This document shows, piece after piece, positions 42,322 to 51,203 of a DNA stretch of 64,000 bases (position 1 is its first letter; each line of letters opens with the position of its first letter). The stretch is from contig NZ_JAGXFD010000001.1 of NCBI RefSeq assembly GCF_020148005.1, positions 380,320-444,319 on the forward strand, read 5' to 3'. The stretch comes from Modicisalibacter tunisiensis (GTDB taxonomy: Bacteria > Pseudomonadota > Gammaproteobacteria > Pseudomonadales > Halomonadaceae). Made by a program: the position numbers and the translations under genes. The notes beneath the pieces were generated by a model. That model searched no databases, had not been told where the DNA came from, and was given only the letters and a program-made list of their open reading frames with translations.

Positions 42322-43967
42322 GACGCCATGTCCCGCCAGCGCACATGGCACACCGCCGCCGGCAGATCGTGACGGGCGAAGAACTCGAGCCAGTGGCGCT
42401 GATTGTCCTGCAGGCGGTCGCCCGGCCCCTTCACCTCGAGCATCCGGTAGCGCCGCTCGTCGGGCCAGAACTGGATCAGGTCCGGCAGGCCGGCGCGATG
42501 GGCCACCGGGTCCTGGAGCAGCCGCTCGAAGCACAGCCGCAGGTGCGCAGCCGGCAGGCAGGCCAGCGCCCGCTCGAGCAGCGTGCCGTCGAGCAGCGCC
42601 CAGTCGACGAAGGGCGACTGCAGCCCGGCCTTGTCGCGATGGTGCCGCCGAATGGCGTCCCGATAGGTGCCGTCGTCGAGCCGGGCCAGGCAGGCCTCGA
42701 ACAGCGCCGCCCGCCGCGCCCGGAAGTCACCCTGGGCGAGGTCGGCTGGCCCCCGCTGGAAGGGGTGAAAGAAGGCCCCGGGCAGCGGCGCGAAGATCGC
42801 CTCCCAGCACAGCAGCCCGAAAAGGCCGGGGATCAGGCCGTTCTCGACGTAGTGCACCGGTGCCTCCGGGGCGGCGAGATGCTCGCGCACCGTCCATTCG
42901 ACCCGCCCGGGCCCCGGCGCCAGTTCCAGCGTGTGGGTCGCGACTGCCGGGGCCGCCGCCGCGGGCAGCGGCGCCCGCCCCAGCCGCCGGTGCAGGCGCG
43001 TCTGGATGCGCCGGGCCTGGCGGCGCTCGATGTCGCCGCGGGGGTCGGCGGCAATTGCCTCGGCCAGCGCCAGCGCCCGTTCATGCCACGCGCTGCGCTC
43101 GAGCACCCGCAGCCGCCGGCAGCGTGCCTCGGGATGCGTGGACTCGGCATACAGTGCCTCGGCCTCGGCCAGCTCGCCGCCGCGCTCGGCATCGCGCCCC
43201 AGCCGATAGAGCAGCTTGGCCCGGCGCGCCTCGAGCCAGGGCCGGGCCTGTCTCGGCGGCACCTCGGCGCGCAGCGTCGCCACCGCCTCGCCGGCCTCGA
43301 GCCGCTCGCGACAGCGCTGCAGCTGCAGGTAGGTGTCGACGTCGGCCCGGCCGGCGAAGGCCCGTGCTTCCGGCGGGAAGGCCACCGTCTCGTACCGCGC
43401 CCGGCCCAGCTCGGCGAGCACGAAGGTCGACCAGTCCTGGCGCAGGTTGCCGAAGAACATCAGGCGCAGCCGCTCGCACAGGGCATCGAGCTCCAGTGTG
43501 TAGATCGCCCCGGCATCCAGTCCCCAGTCACGCGGCGGGCGCGGCTCGGCGAAGCCCTCGCTCAGCGCCGCAAGCCACTGTGCCTTGCGCGCGCGGCGCA
43601 ACCCGGCCGCGGCCAGCGGTTCGGCGAACAGCCGCGCCAGTTCCGCGCGGGGCAGCAGCGCGAACAGCTCCTCCAGCGAGAGGGCCGCCTCGGCGCTCAC
43701 CCAGCCCCGGGCCAGCAGCGGCGCGACGGCCGTCGCCGCCGGGCCGATCTCGGCGTAGTCGAGGGTGACGGCGCGGAAGTGCCGTCCCTTGCGCATCACC
43801 ATGCGCACCAGCAGCGCCTGGGCGGGCACCGGCAAGCGCGGGAAACGGCTCAGGAAGTCGCGCTCGGCGGCGTCGAACAGGTCGGCGTAGCGCTGTTCGA
43901 GCCAGTCCAGCACGAAGCGGAAGTTGTGCAGGTAGTAAAGCGGGTCGTCGAGGGTCGGACGGACCAT
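42318..43967 (-). CDS. VRR-NUC domain nuclease, bacterial FAN1
   Basis: 549 residues, close to Pseudomonas FAN1 in length and layout. N-terminal helical SAP-like region, a TPR-like middle rich in Ala and Arg, and the C-terminal VRR-NUC (PD-(D/E)XK) nuclease: D496 in GLPDLIQFW, then E511-V-K513 in LEVKGPGDRLQDNQ, with the helical catalytic-site glutamate region YVENGLIPGLFGLLCWEAI upstream. FAN1 trims 5' flap DNA and unhooks interstrand crosslinks. I use the ATG at 43967 (MVRPTLDDPLYYLHNF); ATGs further upstream would add 10-26 unusual residues. Overlaps the helicase gene. Confidence 0.93.
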   Translation of the reverse strand: MVRPTLDDPLYYLHNFRFVLDWLEQRYADLFDAAERDFLSRFPRLPVPAQALLVRMVMRKGRHFRAVTLDYAEIGPAATAVAPLLARGWVSAEAALSLEELFALLPRAELARLFAEPLAAAGLRRARKAQWLAALSEGFAEPRPPRDWGLDAGAIYTLELDALCERLRLMFFGNLRQDWSTFVLAELGRARYETVAFPPEARAFAGRADVDTYLQLQRCRERLEAGEAVATLRAEVPPRQARPWLEARRAKLLYRLGRDAERGGELAEAEALYAESTHPEARCRRLRVLERSAWHERALALAEAIAADPRGDIERRQARRIQTRLHRRLGRAPLPAAAAPAVATHTLELAPGPGRVEWTVREHLAAPEAPVHYVENGLIPGLFGLLCWEAIFAPLPGAFFHPFQRGPADLAQGDFRARRAALFEACLARLDDGTYRDAIRRHHRDKAGLQSPFVDWALLDGTLLERALACLPAAHLRLCFERLLQDPVAHRAGLPDLIQFWPDERRYRMLEVKGPGDRLQDNQRHWLEFFARHDLPAAVCHVRWRDMAS

Positions 43968-44066
43968 GGCGCCCCCGGAAACTGGATGGGCATCCATGGT
44001 ACGTCGCCCACGGGCCGGCGGCAATCGTCGGCCCGGGAAGTACACCGCAGTCGGCTTTGTCGCTCA

Positions 44067-44251
44067 GGGCTGAGCCGTCGACAGGTCTACGAGGGGGCGC
44101 TGTAAACCCTTCCCTGGGCGCTACCGACGCCATCTGACCGCCATGGATGGCGGAAATGCCGGAATGGAAAGGAGCACTTTCCGGCCATGGCGTCGGACCC
44201 CCTCTGCGACCTGTCCCCGGAGCCCCTCGCCATCCCCAACTGCGATTGCCC
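44067..44251 (+). repeat. Dispersed structured repeat, copy 1 (with inserted hairpins)
   Basis: Direct-orientation copy of a repeat also found inverted at 54851-54986. Shared blocks include GGTCTACGAGGGG, CCCTTCCCTGGGCGCTA, ACCCCCTCT and a GCGAT-GCCC end. In this copy the central stem is CCGACGCCAT (44124-44133) and ATGGCGTCGG (44187-44196). Its loop holds a 50-base addition with two further hairpins (CCGCCAT/ATGGCGG and GGAAAG/CTTTCC). It sits in the gap between FAN1 and the PEBP gene. Confidence 0.8.
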
Positions 44252-44264
44252 TCCCGGGAAGTGT

Positions 44265-44888
44265 TCAGCGCAGCTCGGGATTCAGGGTATAGGTACCGGT
44301 GACGGTGGCCTGACCCAGGATATGGCCCTGCATCGCGCCCAGCGCCTCGTCGCCGGTGAATTCGCCCTTCATGTCCAGCGACTCGACGTCCAGTGCATAG
44401 ACGGTGAAGTGATAGCGGTGAACGAGGGCATCGTTCCACGGCGGGCAGGGACCGTCGTAGCCGCCGTAGGTGCCGCCCATGTCCGGGTCGCCGGCGAGGA
44501 AATCGGTGAAGGTGTTGATGCCTTCCAGCCCGAGCGCGCTCCGGCCGGGCTGCTTGCCCTTGGGGGTCACGCCGTCGGCGGCGGCGCCCTCCTCGATGGC
44601 GTGCGTCGTCGCCGGCACATTGACCAGCACCCAGTGGTAGAAGTCCACCCGCGGCAGGTCGGCCGCGAGGGTCTTGCCCTGCTGGTTGGCGTCCGAGGCG
44701 TCGCCGGGCACGTCGGGATCGCAGACGATCACCGCGAAGCTCTTCGTGCCCTGAGGAATCTCGGTCCAGTGCAGGGCCGGGTTGCGGTTGGGACCGAGCG
44801 TCATCGGCTCGCCGTCGCCCGGCACGCCGAAGGCGAATGTCTCGGGAATCGGCTGCTGATCCTCGATGCCCTGAACGGTCAGCTTCAT
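44265..44888 (-). CDS. PEBP-like protein (YbhB/YbcL family)
   Basis: 207 residues, phosphatidylethanolamine-binding protein fold (Raf kinase inhibitor-like in eukaryotes; bacterial members have no firm ligand). Family marks: PALHWTEIPQGTKSFAVIVCDPDVP, the catalytic-looking DFYHWVLVNVPA with conserved histidine, GYDGPCPP and HRYHFTVYALD. No signal peptide, so probably cytosolic. The ATG at 44888 follows GGAGG by five bases; the two GTG codons before it are disregarded. Confidence 0.9.
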   Translation of the reverse strand: MKLTVQGIEDQQPIPETFAFGVPGDGEPMTLGPNRNPALHWTEIPQGTKSFAVIVCDPDVPGDASDANQQGKTLAADLPRVDFYHWVLVNVPATTHAIEEGAAADGVTPKGKQPGRSALGLEGINTFTDFLAGDPDMGGTYGGYDGPCPPWNDALVHRYHFTVYALDVESLDMKGEFTGDEALGAMQGHILGQATVTGTYTLNPELR

Positions 44889-45031
44889 CACCACCTCCGT
44901 GGTTGCAGGAAGAGTTGCAGGAATAAACGCATATCAGCCTAGCCCAGACGACCGGGGCTCGACCAGACGACCGGCGGTGGAACACTGCTAGGCTGAAGGC
45001 CTGTCCTTCCGATGCGGCGATACGCGACACC

Positions 45032-46144
45032 ATGAACCACCCTGTCTCCCCCCTCACTCCCGCCGAGCTGGGCTTTCGGATGCCCGCCGAGTTCACCCCG
45101 CACGACGCCTGCTGGATGCTCTGGCCGCAGCGTCCCGACAACTGGCGCTACGGCGCCAAGCCGGCCCAGGCCGCGTTCGTCGAGGTGGCCGCGGCGATCG
45201 CCGAGAGCGAGACGGTGTTCGTCGGCGTCAACGACGACCAGTACGAGAACGCCCGCAACCGCCTGCCGAGCCACATCCGGGTGATCGAACTCTCCAGCAA
45301 CGATGCCTGGATGCGCGACGTGGGACCGACCTTCCTCACCCATCCCGACGGCCGTCTGGCGATGGTCGACTGGGAGTTCAATGCCTGGGGCGGGCTACAC
45401 GGCGGGCTCTACTTTCCCTGGGACAAGGACCGCCGCATTCGCCGCAAGATCGCCGATATGCTCGGCATCGAGCGCTTCATCGCCCCGCTGGTGGTCGAGG
45501 GCGGCGCGATTCACGTCGACGGCGAGGGCACCCTGATCACCACCGAGGAGTGCCTGCTCAACCCCAATCGCAACCCCGATCTCGATCGCAGCGAGATCGA
45601 GCGGCTGCTACGTGCCTATCTGGGGGTCGAGACGATCATCTGGCTGCCGCGCGGCTGCTATCAGGACGAGACCGACGGCCATGTCGACAACCTGTGCTGC
45701 TTCGTCGCCCCCGGCGAGGTGGCGCTGACCTGGTGCGACGACGAGCGCGACCCGCAGCACGCCATCTCCCGCGAGGCGCTGGCGATTCTCGAGGCCGCCA
45801 GCGACGCCCGCGGGCGGCGGCTCACCGTGCACCGGCTGCCGATGCCCGGCCCGCTGACCATCGCCGAAGCCGAGGCCGGCGGCGTCGACCGCCTGTCGAG
45901 CTCACGGCCGCGCCAGAGCGGCGACCGCCTGGCCGGCTCCTACGTCAACTTCTACATCGGCAACTCGGTGGTGGTGATGCCCAGGCTCGACCCGGCCCAC
46001 GACGACGCGGCCCGGGCGATCCTCGAACGGCTGTTCCCGGGCCGCCGGGTGATCGGCATCGACGCCCGCGAGATCCTGCTCGGCGGCGGCAACATCCACT
46101 GCATCACCCAGCAGCAGCCGGCCGCACGCCCCTGCCGGCCATGA
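45032..46144 (+). CDS. aguA: Agmatine deiminase
   Basis: 370 residues. Hydrolyses agmatine to N-carbamoylputrescine and ammonia, on the path from arginine to putrescine. Family marks: MPAEFTPHDACWMLWPQRPDNWR, NDAWMRDVGPTFL, VVEGGAIHVDGEGTLITTEECLLNPNRNP begins the active site, GHVDNLCCFVAP, and the nucleophilic cysteine C357 in GGGNIHCITQQQ. The companion N-carbamoylputrescine amidase (aguB) is not adjacent. Start at 45032. Confidence 0.96.
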   Translation: MNHPVSPLTPAELGFRMPAEFTPHDACWMLWPQRPDNWRYGAKPAQAAFVEVAAAIAESETVFVGVNDDQYENARNRLPSHIRVIELSSNDAWMRDVGPTFLTHPDGRLAMVDWEFNAWGGLHGGLYFPWDKDRRIRRKIADMLGIERFIAPLVVEGGAIHVDGEGTLITTEECLLNPNRNPDLDRSEIERLLRAYLGVETIIWLPRGCYQDETDGHVDNLCCFVAPGEVALTWCDDERDPQHAISREALAILEAASDARGRRLTVHRLPMPGPLTIAEAEAGGVDRLSSSRPRQSGDRLAGSYVNFYIGNSVVVMPRLDPAHDDAARAILERLFPGRRVIGIDAREILLGGGNIHCITQQQPAARPCRP

Positions 46145-46264
46145 GACTCTCGTCGGTCTGCCCGCCGACCACCGGCTGTGCGAGACTGGATGGCCCGGCT
46201 GGCCCTGCGACCGGGCCGCACAGGCAGTCCCACCGACACTACGCGACGAGCCAAGGACCTTCCC

Positions 46265-47767
46265 ATGCACCAGATTCCGCACTACCTCGACGGCAAGATC
46301 GTCACCGGACGCAGCGAACGCGTCGCCCCGGTCTACAACCCCGCCACCGGCGAGCAGCACGCTCAGGTTTGCCTGGCGTCCGCCGACGAGGCCCGCGAGG
46401 CCGTGCGTATCGCCGACGAGGCGTTTGCCGAGTGGTCGAAGGTCTCGCCGCTCAAGCGCGCCCGCGTGCTGTTCCGGTTCAAGGCCCTGGTCGAGCAGCA
46501 TGCCGACGAGATCGCCACCCTGATCTCGCAGGAACACGGCAAGGTGTTCTCCGACGCCCGGGGCGAGCTGACCCGCGGCCTCGAGGTCGTCGAGTTCGCC
46601 TGCGGCATCCCCCACCTGCAGAAGGGCGAGCACTCGATGAACGTCGGCAGCGGCGTCGACAGCTTCTCGCTGATGCAGCCGCTGGGCGTGTGCGCCGGCA
46701 TCTCGCCGTTCAACTTCCCGGCGATGGTGCCGATGTGGATGTTCCCCATCGCGCTCGCCTGCGGCAACACCTTCGTCATGAAGCCGTCCGAGAAGGATCC
46801 GTCGACGCCGCTGCGCCTGGCCGAGCTGCTCACCGAGGCGGGGCTGCCCGACGGCGTGTTCAACGTGATCAACGGCGACAAGGAGGCGGTCGACGTGCTG
46901 CTCACCGACGAACGCGTCCAGGCGGTGAGCTTCGTCGGCTCCACGCCGATCGCCGAGTCCATCTACGCCACCGGCTCGGCCCACGGCAAGCGGGTCCAGG
47001 CGCTGGGCGGCGCCAAGAACCACATGGTGATCATGCCCGACGCCGATCTCGATCAGGCGGTGGATGCGCTGATGGGCGCCGCCTACGGCAGTGCCGGCGA
47101 GCGCTGCATGGCGATCTCGGTGGCCGTGCCGGTGGGCGAGCAGACCGCCGAACGCCTGCGCGGGAAACTCGTCGAGAAGCTCGCCACCCTCCGCGTCGGC
47201 CCGGGGCTGGTCGACGGCCCGGACAACGACATGGGGCCGCTGGTCACCCGCGAGCATCTGGAGAAGGTCCGCGGCTATATCCAGACCGGCGTGGACGAAG
47301 GCGCCGAACTGGTCATCGACGGCCGCGAGACTGTGGTCGACAACGCCGGCAACGGCTTCTTCATCGGCGGCACCCTGTTCGATCACGTCAAGCCGGGCAT
47401 GCGCATCCACCGCGAGGAGATCTTCGGCCCGGTACTGGCGATCGCCCGGGCGGCGAGCTTCGACGAGGCGGTGGCGATGATCAACGCCCACGAGTACGGC
47501 AACGGTACGGCGATCTTCACCCGCGACGGCGACGCCGCACGCCAGTACTGCGAGCGGATCCAGGTGGGCATGGTCGGCGTCAACGTGCCGATCCCGGTCC
47601 CCATGGCCTTCCACAGCTTCGGCGGCTGGAAGCGCTCGCTGTTCGGCCCGCTGCACATGCACGGCCCCGACGGCGTGCGCTTCTACACCCGCATGAAGAC
47701 CATCACCCAGCGCTGGCCCAGCGGCATCCGTGAGGAGACCAACCACTTCACCATGCCGACCCACTGA
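46265..47767 (+). CDS. mmsA: CoA-acylating methylmalonate-semialdehyde dehydrogenase
   Basis: 500 residues. Oxidises methylmalonate semialdehyde to propionyl-CoA, or malonate semialdehyde to acetyl-CoA, with NAD. Family marks: [53 protein letters not shown] begins the NAD/active region, with C281 in [12 protein letters not shown], and the C-terminal [21 protein letters not shown] lies eight bases ahead of ATG 46265. Follows aguA but is not overlapping; could serve beta-alanine, valine or inositol breakdown. Confidence 0.96.
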   Translation: MHQIPHYLDGKIVTGRSERVAPVYNPATGEQHAQVCLASADEAREAVRIADEAFAEWSKVSPLKRARVLFRFKALVEQHADEIATLISQEHGKVFSDARGELTRGLEVVEFACGIPHLQKGEHSMNVGSGVDSFSLMQPLGVCAGISPFNFPAMVPMWMFPIALACGNTFVMKPSEKDPSTPLRLAELLTEAGLPDGVFNVINGDKEAVDVLLTDERVQAVSFVGSTPIAESIYATGSAHGKRVQALGGAKNHMVIMPDADLDQAVDALMGAAYGSAGERCMAISVAVPVGEQTAERLRGKLVEKLATLRVGPGLVDGPDNDMGPLVTREHLEKVRGYIQTGVDEGAELVIDGRETVVDNAGNGFFIGGTLFDHVKPGMRIHREEIFGPVLAIARAASFDEAVAMINAHEYGNGTAIFTRDGDAARQYCERIQVGMVGVNVPIPVPMAFHSFGGWKRSLFGPLHMHGPDGVRFYTRMKTITQRWPSGIREETNHFTMPTH

Positions 47768-47879
47768 GCGGGCGACGCCGGCGTCTGGCCTGGGTGCCGA
47801 GGCGCCGGCACAACATCGGGGCTGATTCCGCCCGATCGTGAACCATACTGGCAGGGGCACTCATCCCCGGGAGCCCGCC

Positions 47880-48305
47880 ATGTCTCGCTTCATCCTGCTC
47901 GCCTTCGTCGCCGGCTTTCTCGCCGTGCTCTGCTTCCATCAGCCCGCGGTGGGCCTGCTGCACGCCTACGGTGTGATCCCCTTCGCGCCCTACGGCACGT
48001 CGCCGGTGGCGCCACTGGGCGTGCCGCAGTGGTTTTCGGCCAGTTTCTGGGGCAGCGTCTGGGGCGTGGTCATGCTCGGCCTGTTCGCCCGCTGGAAGAT
48101 CGAGCACGGCCTGTGGTGGAAGAGCGGGCTGTTCGGCGCCATCGTGCTGACCCTGGTCGCCCTGCTGGTGGTGTTCCCGCTCAAGGGTCGCGGCCTGGTC
48201 CCGGCGGTCCTGCCGATCGGCGCTATCGTCAATGGCGCCTGGGGGCTGGGCATGTGGATCTTCATCCGAAGCATCATCGCCCGTCAGGGGGCGCCGCGAC
48301 CCTGA
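47880..48305 (+). CDS. Small inner-membrane protein (four helices)
   Basis: 141 residues with four predicted membrane helices (about 4-22, 50-70, 83-104, 111-133). The loops are short and there is a GLLHAYGVIPFAPYGTSP segment between helices 1 and 2. Similar short proteins recur in Halomonas and Pseudomonas as conserved hypotheticals; I do not recognise a function. GGGAG precedes the ATG at 47880; an ATG further upstream (47838) would give a hydrophilic 14-residue addition. Nothing links it functionally to mmsA. Confidence 0.8.
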   Translation: MSRFILLAFVAGFLAVLCFHQPAVGLLHAYGVIPFAPYGTSPVAPLGVPQWFSASFWGSVWGVVMLGLFARWKIEHGLWWKSGLFGAIVLTLVALLVVFPLKGRGLVPAVLPIGAIVNGAWGLGMWIFIRSIIARQGAPRP

Positions 48306-48310
48306 GCGCC

Positions 48311-48496
48311 TTACAGCAGCGCCATGCCCAGGGCGACGGCGCCGACGATCAACGCCGTGACGACGCTGATCGTCACCAGGATATCGAGCCACCGATCGCC
48401 GTTGCCGAGCCGGCGGCCGAGCGCCGGGCGGCGCGGTTGACGCCGCCGGGTGGCGCCGCGACGGGCATGACGGGGAGTGCGTCCGGCCTGGGGCAT
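48311..48496 (-). CDS. Possible small tail-anchored membrane protein
   Basis: 61-residue reading: an arginine-rich N-terminus, then a single hydrophobic helix (LDILVTISVVTALIVGAVALGMALL) at the very C-terminus. No clear ribosome site at the ATG at 48496, and another frame overlaps it. The clean C-terminal helix is the only positive evidence, so it may be a shadow of GC-rich sequence. Confidence 0.35.
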   Translation of the reverse strand: MPQAGRTPRHARRGATRRRQPRRPALGRRLGNGDRWLDILVTISVVTALIVGAVALGMALL

Positions 48497-48607
48497 GGGA
48501 AGGCTTCGTTGCTCGGGGTCATCGCCTCACCATAAGCATCCGCCGACCGCTTCACCAGTGCCGAATGCGGCGAGGCCGTGCCCGGCACCGGGCCGGGCAC
48601 GGCAGGC

Positions 48608-50242
48608 TCAGAAGCCCTCGCGGGGATTGATGCGGCGATTGACCACCTCCGGCGCGCGCCGGTAGCGATCGGCCTCGGCGAGCTCGTCTGCCTCGAAGAC
48701 GTCCGCCCCCACCGGCGTCTCGCCGTGACGACGATAGAGGGCGGTGAGCATCGCCTTGCGGTCGCCGCGCAGCTCCTTGAGCAGCACGAACACCATGCCG
48801 TAGAGGATGAAGGTGAACGGCAGCGCCGAGAGCACCGAGGCCGACTGCAGCCCCTTCAGGCCGCCGGCGATCAGCAGCGTCAGGCAGATCGCGGCGATCA
48901 GCAGCCCCCAGCTGATGCGCTTGTAGAGCGGCGGGTTGATCGAGCCGCCGTCGGTCATCTGGGCGACGATATAGGTCGCCGAGTCGGCGGAGGTCACCAG
49001 GAAGATGAAGATCAGCAGCAGCGCGACGATCGACAGCACCGGGGTGAACGGCATCAGGTCGAACATCTGGAACAGCGCCGAGGTGATGTTGTGGTCGGTG
49101 GCGGCGGCCAGGCCGACGTCGCCGGTGAGTTCCATGTTGAGCGCCGCGCCGCCGAACACGCCGATCCACAGGCAGGCCAGCAGCGGCGGCATGACCAGCA
49201 CGCCGAACACGTACTCCTTGATGGTGCGCCCCCGTGAGATGCGCGCCACGAAGGTGCCCACGAACGGCGACCAGGCGATCACCCAGGCCCAGTAGAAGAC
49301 CGTCCAGTTGCGGGCCCAGCCACTTTCCTCGAAGGGCGAGGTGCGCAGGCTCATGCCGATGAAATGCTGCAGGTAGTCGCCGATGCCCAGGGTGATGGTC
49401 CTGAGGATCGCCAGCGTCGGCCCGGTGACCAGCACGTAGAGCATCAGTGCGAAGCACAGCACCAGGTTGATGTTGGAGAGCCGCTTGATGCCCTTGTCGA
49501 GCCCGCCCCAGGCCGAGGCCATGTAGCAGACGAACATCGCGCCCATGATGCTGAACTTCCAGAAGGCGCTCTCCTCGACACCGAACACCGACTTCAGGCC
49601 GCCGTTGATCTGCAGCACGGCCAGGCCGATCGAGGTGGCCACCCCCATGATCGTCGCCACCACCGCGAAGACATCCAGCGCCGGCCCCAGCTTGCGCAGC
49701 CCGGGACGCTTGGCGGTCACCGACGACAGCACCGAGGAGACCAGCCCGGCCTGCCCCTTGCGGAACTGGAAGTAGGCGATGATCAAGCCGACGATGGAAA
49801 ACGCCGCCCACTGGTGAATGCCCCAGTCGAAGAAGCTGTACTGGATGGCGTAGCGCGCCGCCTGGGCGGTTTCCGGGTCGCGATCGCCGAAGGGCGGATG
49901 CAGGAAGTGCGTCATCGGCTCGGCCATGCCGTAGAACACCAGCCCCACCCCGAAGCCGGCGGCCAGCAGCATGGCCACCCAGGAGAAGAAGCTGTACGAG
50001 GGCTTGGAGTCCTGCGGTCCCAGGCGAATCTTGCCGTACTTGCTCAGCGCCAGCGCGATCAGGAAGATCACGAAGCCGAACACCGAGAACAGATAGAACC
50101 AGCCGAAATAGCGGCCGATGGCATCGAGCGCCGTGTTGGCGGCGGTGCCGAACCGGTCGGGGAAGGCCGCCCCCGTGCCGACCAGCGCCATGATGATAAG
50201 GGCAGACGCGAGAAACACGCGCTGCCGACCCAGATTGGCCAT
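48608..50242 (-). CDS. BCCT-family betaine/choline/carnitine transporter
   Basis: 544 residues with 12 expected membrane helices; secondary uptake of a quaternary ammonium osmolyte (betaine, choline or carnitine) driven by Na+ or H+. Family marks: GFGVGLVFYGMAEP, the WGIHQWAAFS segment, and an aromatic-box stretch YWAWVIAWSPFVGTFVARISRGRTI with conserved Trp residues. C-terminal tail past 500 is hydrophilic. ATG at 50242 has GAGGAG upstream. Fits life in saline medium. Exact substrate not readable from the sequence; BetT and OpuD-type both possible. Confidence 0.93.
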   Translation of the reverse strand: MANLGRQRVFLASALIIMALVGTGAAFPDRFGTAANTALDAIGRYFGWFYLFSVFGFVIFLIALALSKYGKIRLGPQDSKPSYSFFSWVAMLLAAGFGVGLVFYGMAEPMTHFLHPPFGDRDPETAQAARYAIQYSFFDWGIHQWAAFSIVGLIIAYFQFRKGQAGLVSSVLSSVTAKRPGLRKLGPALDVFAVVATIMGVATSIGLAVLQINGGLKSVFGVEESAFWKFSIMGAMFVCYMASAWGGLDKGIKRLSNINLVLCFALMLYVLVTGPTLAILRTITLGIGDYLQHFIGMSLRTSPFEESGWARNWTVFYWAWVIAWSPFVGTFVARISRGRTIKEYVFGVLVMPPLLACLWIGVFGGAALNMELTGDVGLAAATDHNITSALFQMFDLMPFTPVLSIVALLLIFIFLVTSADSATYIVAQMTDGGSINPPLYKRISWGLLIAAICLTLLIAGGLKGLQSASVLSALPFTFILYGMVFVLLKELRGDRKAMLTALYRRHGETPVGADVFEADELAEADRYRRAPEVVNRRINPREGF

Positions 50243-50501
50243 GATGTCTCCTCGTCCTGAGAATACGCAGTCAATCGCCGTGGCGATCACATGCTGACTG
50301 CCGTGGCCTGCGCCTCCATCGCGCACCACGGGCAGGCGGGCCCCGACACTACCGCCGGCATCCCGACCTGTCACCACCAAGGTCGTTCAGATCGCCGGGG
50401 CGCGCCACCCTGCGACCGTATCGTTCTGTTCACCGCTATTAAGAGACCGTTAAGGCCCGGCCATCAGGCTATTCCCAAGCTTCCTGTCCGAGGGTGATGC
50501 C

Positions 50502-51203
50502 ATGCACGACTCCCAGCGCCCGGCCGTACCGCTGCCAGGCCCATCGACGCGGGTCTGGCGCGAGGCCAGCGAGGCGGAGCGCCCCACGCTGCAGGCCTTC
50601 ATCGCCGACGGTTATGCCCGGGAGCACGGGGCCCGGCTGCACCACTTCCAGCCGCGCCTGTTCGGGCTGTGGCAGGACGGCGTGCTGCAGGCCGCCCTGG
50701 GCGTGAGTCGCGCCGGCGATCATCCCCTGTTTCTCGAGCACTATCTGGACGTCCCCGTCGAACGGCGGCTGGCCGAGGTGCTGGCCGCCCCCGTCGACCG
50801 CTCGCGGCTGATCGAGGTCGGCAACCTGGCCGCCCGGCGCCGCGGGCTGCTGCGCCCGCTGATCATCCGGCTGATCGAGACGCTGGTCGCCGAAGGCATG
50901 CAGTGGCTGGTGTTCACCGCCACCCGCCAGGTCCGCAACGCCTTCCAGCGGCTGAGCCTGGAGGCCTGGCCGCTGGCCGAGGCCCACCCGGGCCGGCTCG
51001 GCGACGCCGGTCACGACTGGGGGCGCTACTACACCCACGCGCCACTGGTGATGGGCGGCGACATGGCCCGCGCCTGGCGGCACCTGCAGGCGCATCGCGC
51101 CGACGCCACCGCGCCCCTGGCCGCCCGACCCTCGCCACCCCGGCACGCGCCGCCTGCGCGCGGGCACGACGACACCGCGCTGCCGGACTGTGTCCATGTC
51201 TGA
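50502..51203 (+). CDS. Thermostable hemolysin family (GNAT-like) protein
   Basis: 233 residues matching the thermostable-hemolysin family (PF12261), whose fold is related to GNAT acyltransferases. Family marks: REHGARLHHFQPRLFGLWQDGVLQAALG, LIEVGNLAARRRG, and GMQWLVFTATRQVRNAFQRL. The final 40 residues are Pro/Ala/His-rich and variable. It is the first gene of a five-gene rightward operon with downstream genes overlapping; an enzymatic (acyl-transfer) job is more likely here than haemolysis, but that is inference. Confidence 0.85.
   Translation: MHDSQRPAVPLPGPSTRVWREASEAERPTLQAFIADGYAREHGARLHHFQPRLFGLWQDGVLQAALGVSRAGDHPLFLEHYLDVPVERRLAEVLAAPVDRSRLIEVGNLAARRRGLLRPLIIRLIETLVAEGMQWLVFTATRQVRNAFQRLSLEAWPLAEAHPGRLGDAGHDWGRYYTHAPLVMGGDMARAWRHLQAHRADATAPLAARPSPPRHAPPARGHDDTALPDCVHV

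Noticed and set aside
50502..51203. Haemolysin toxin role
   Set aside because: The family name comes from a Vibrio protein; fold and operon context favour an enzymatic role, so toxin function is not claimed.
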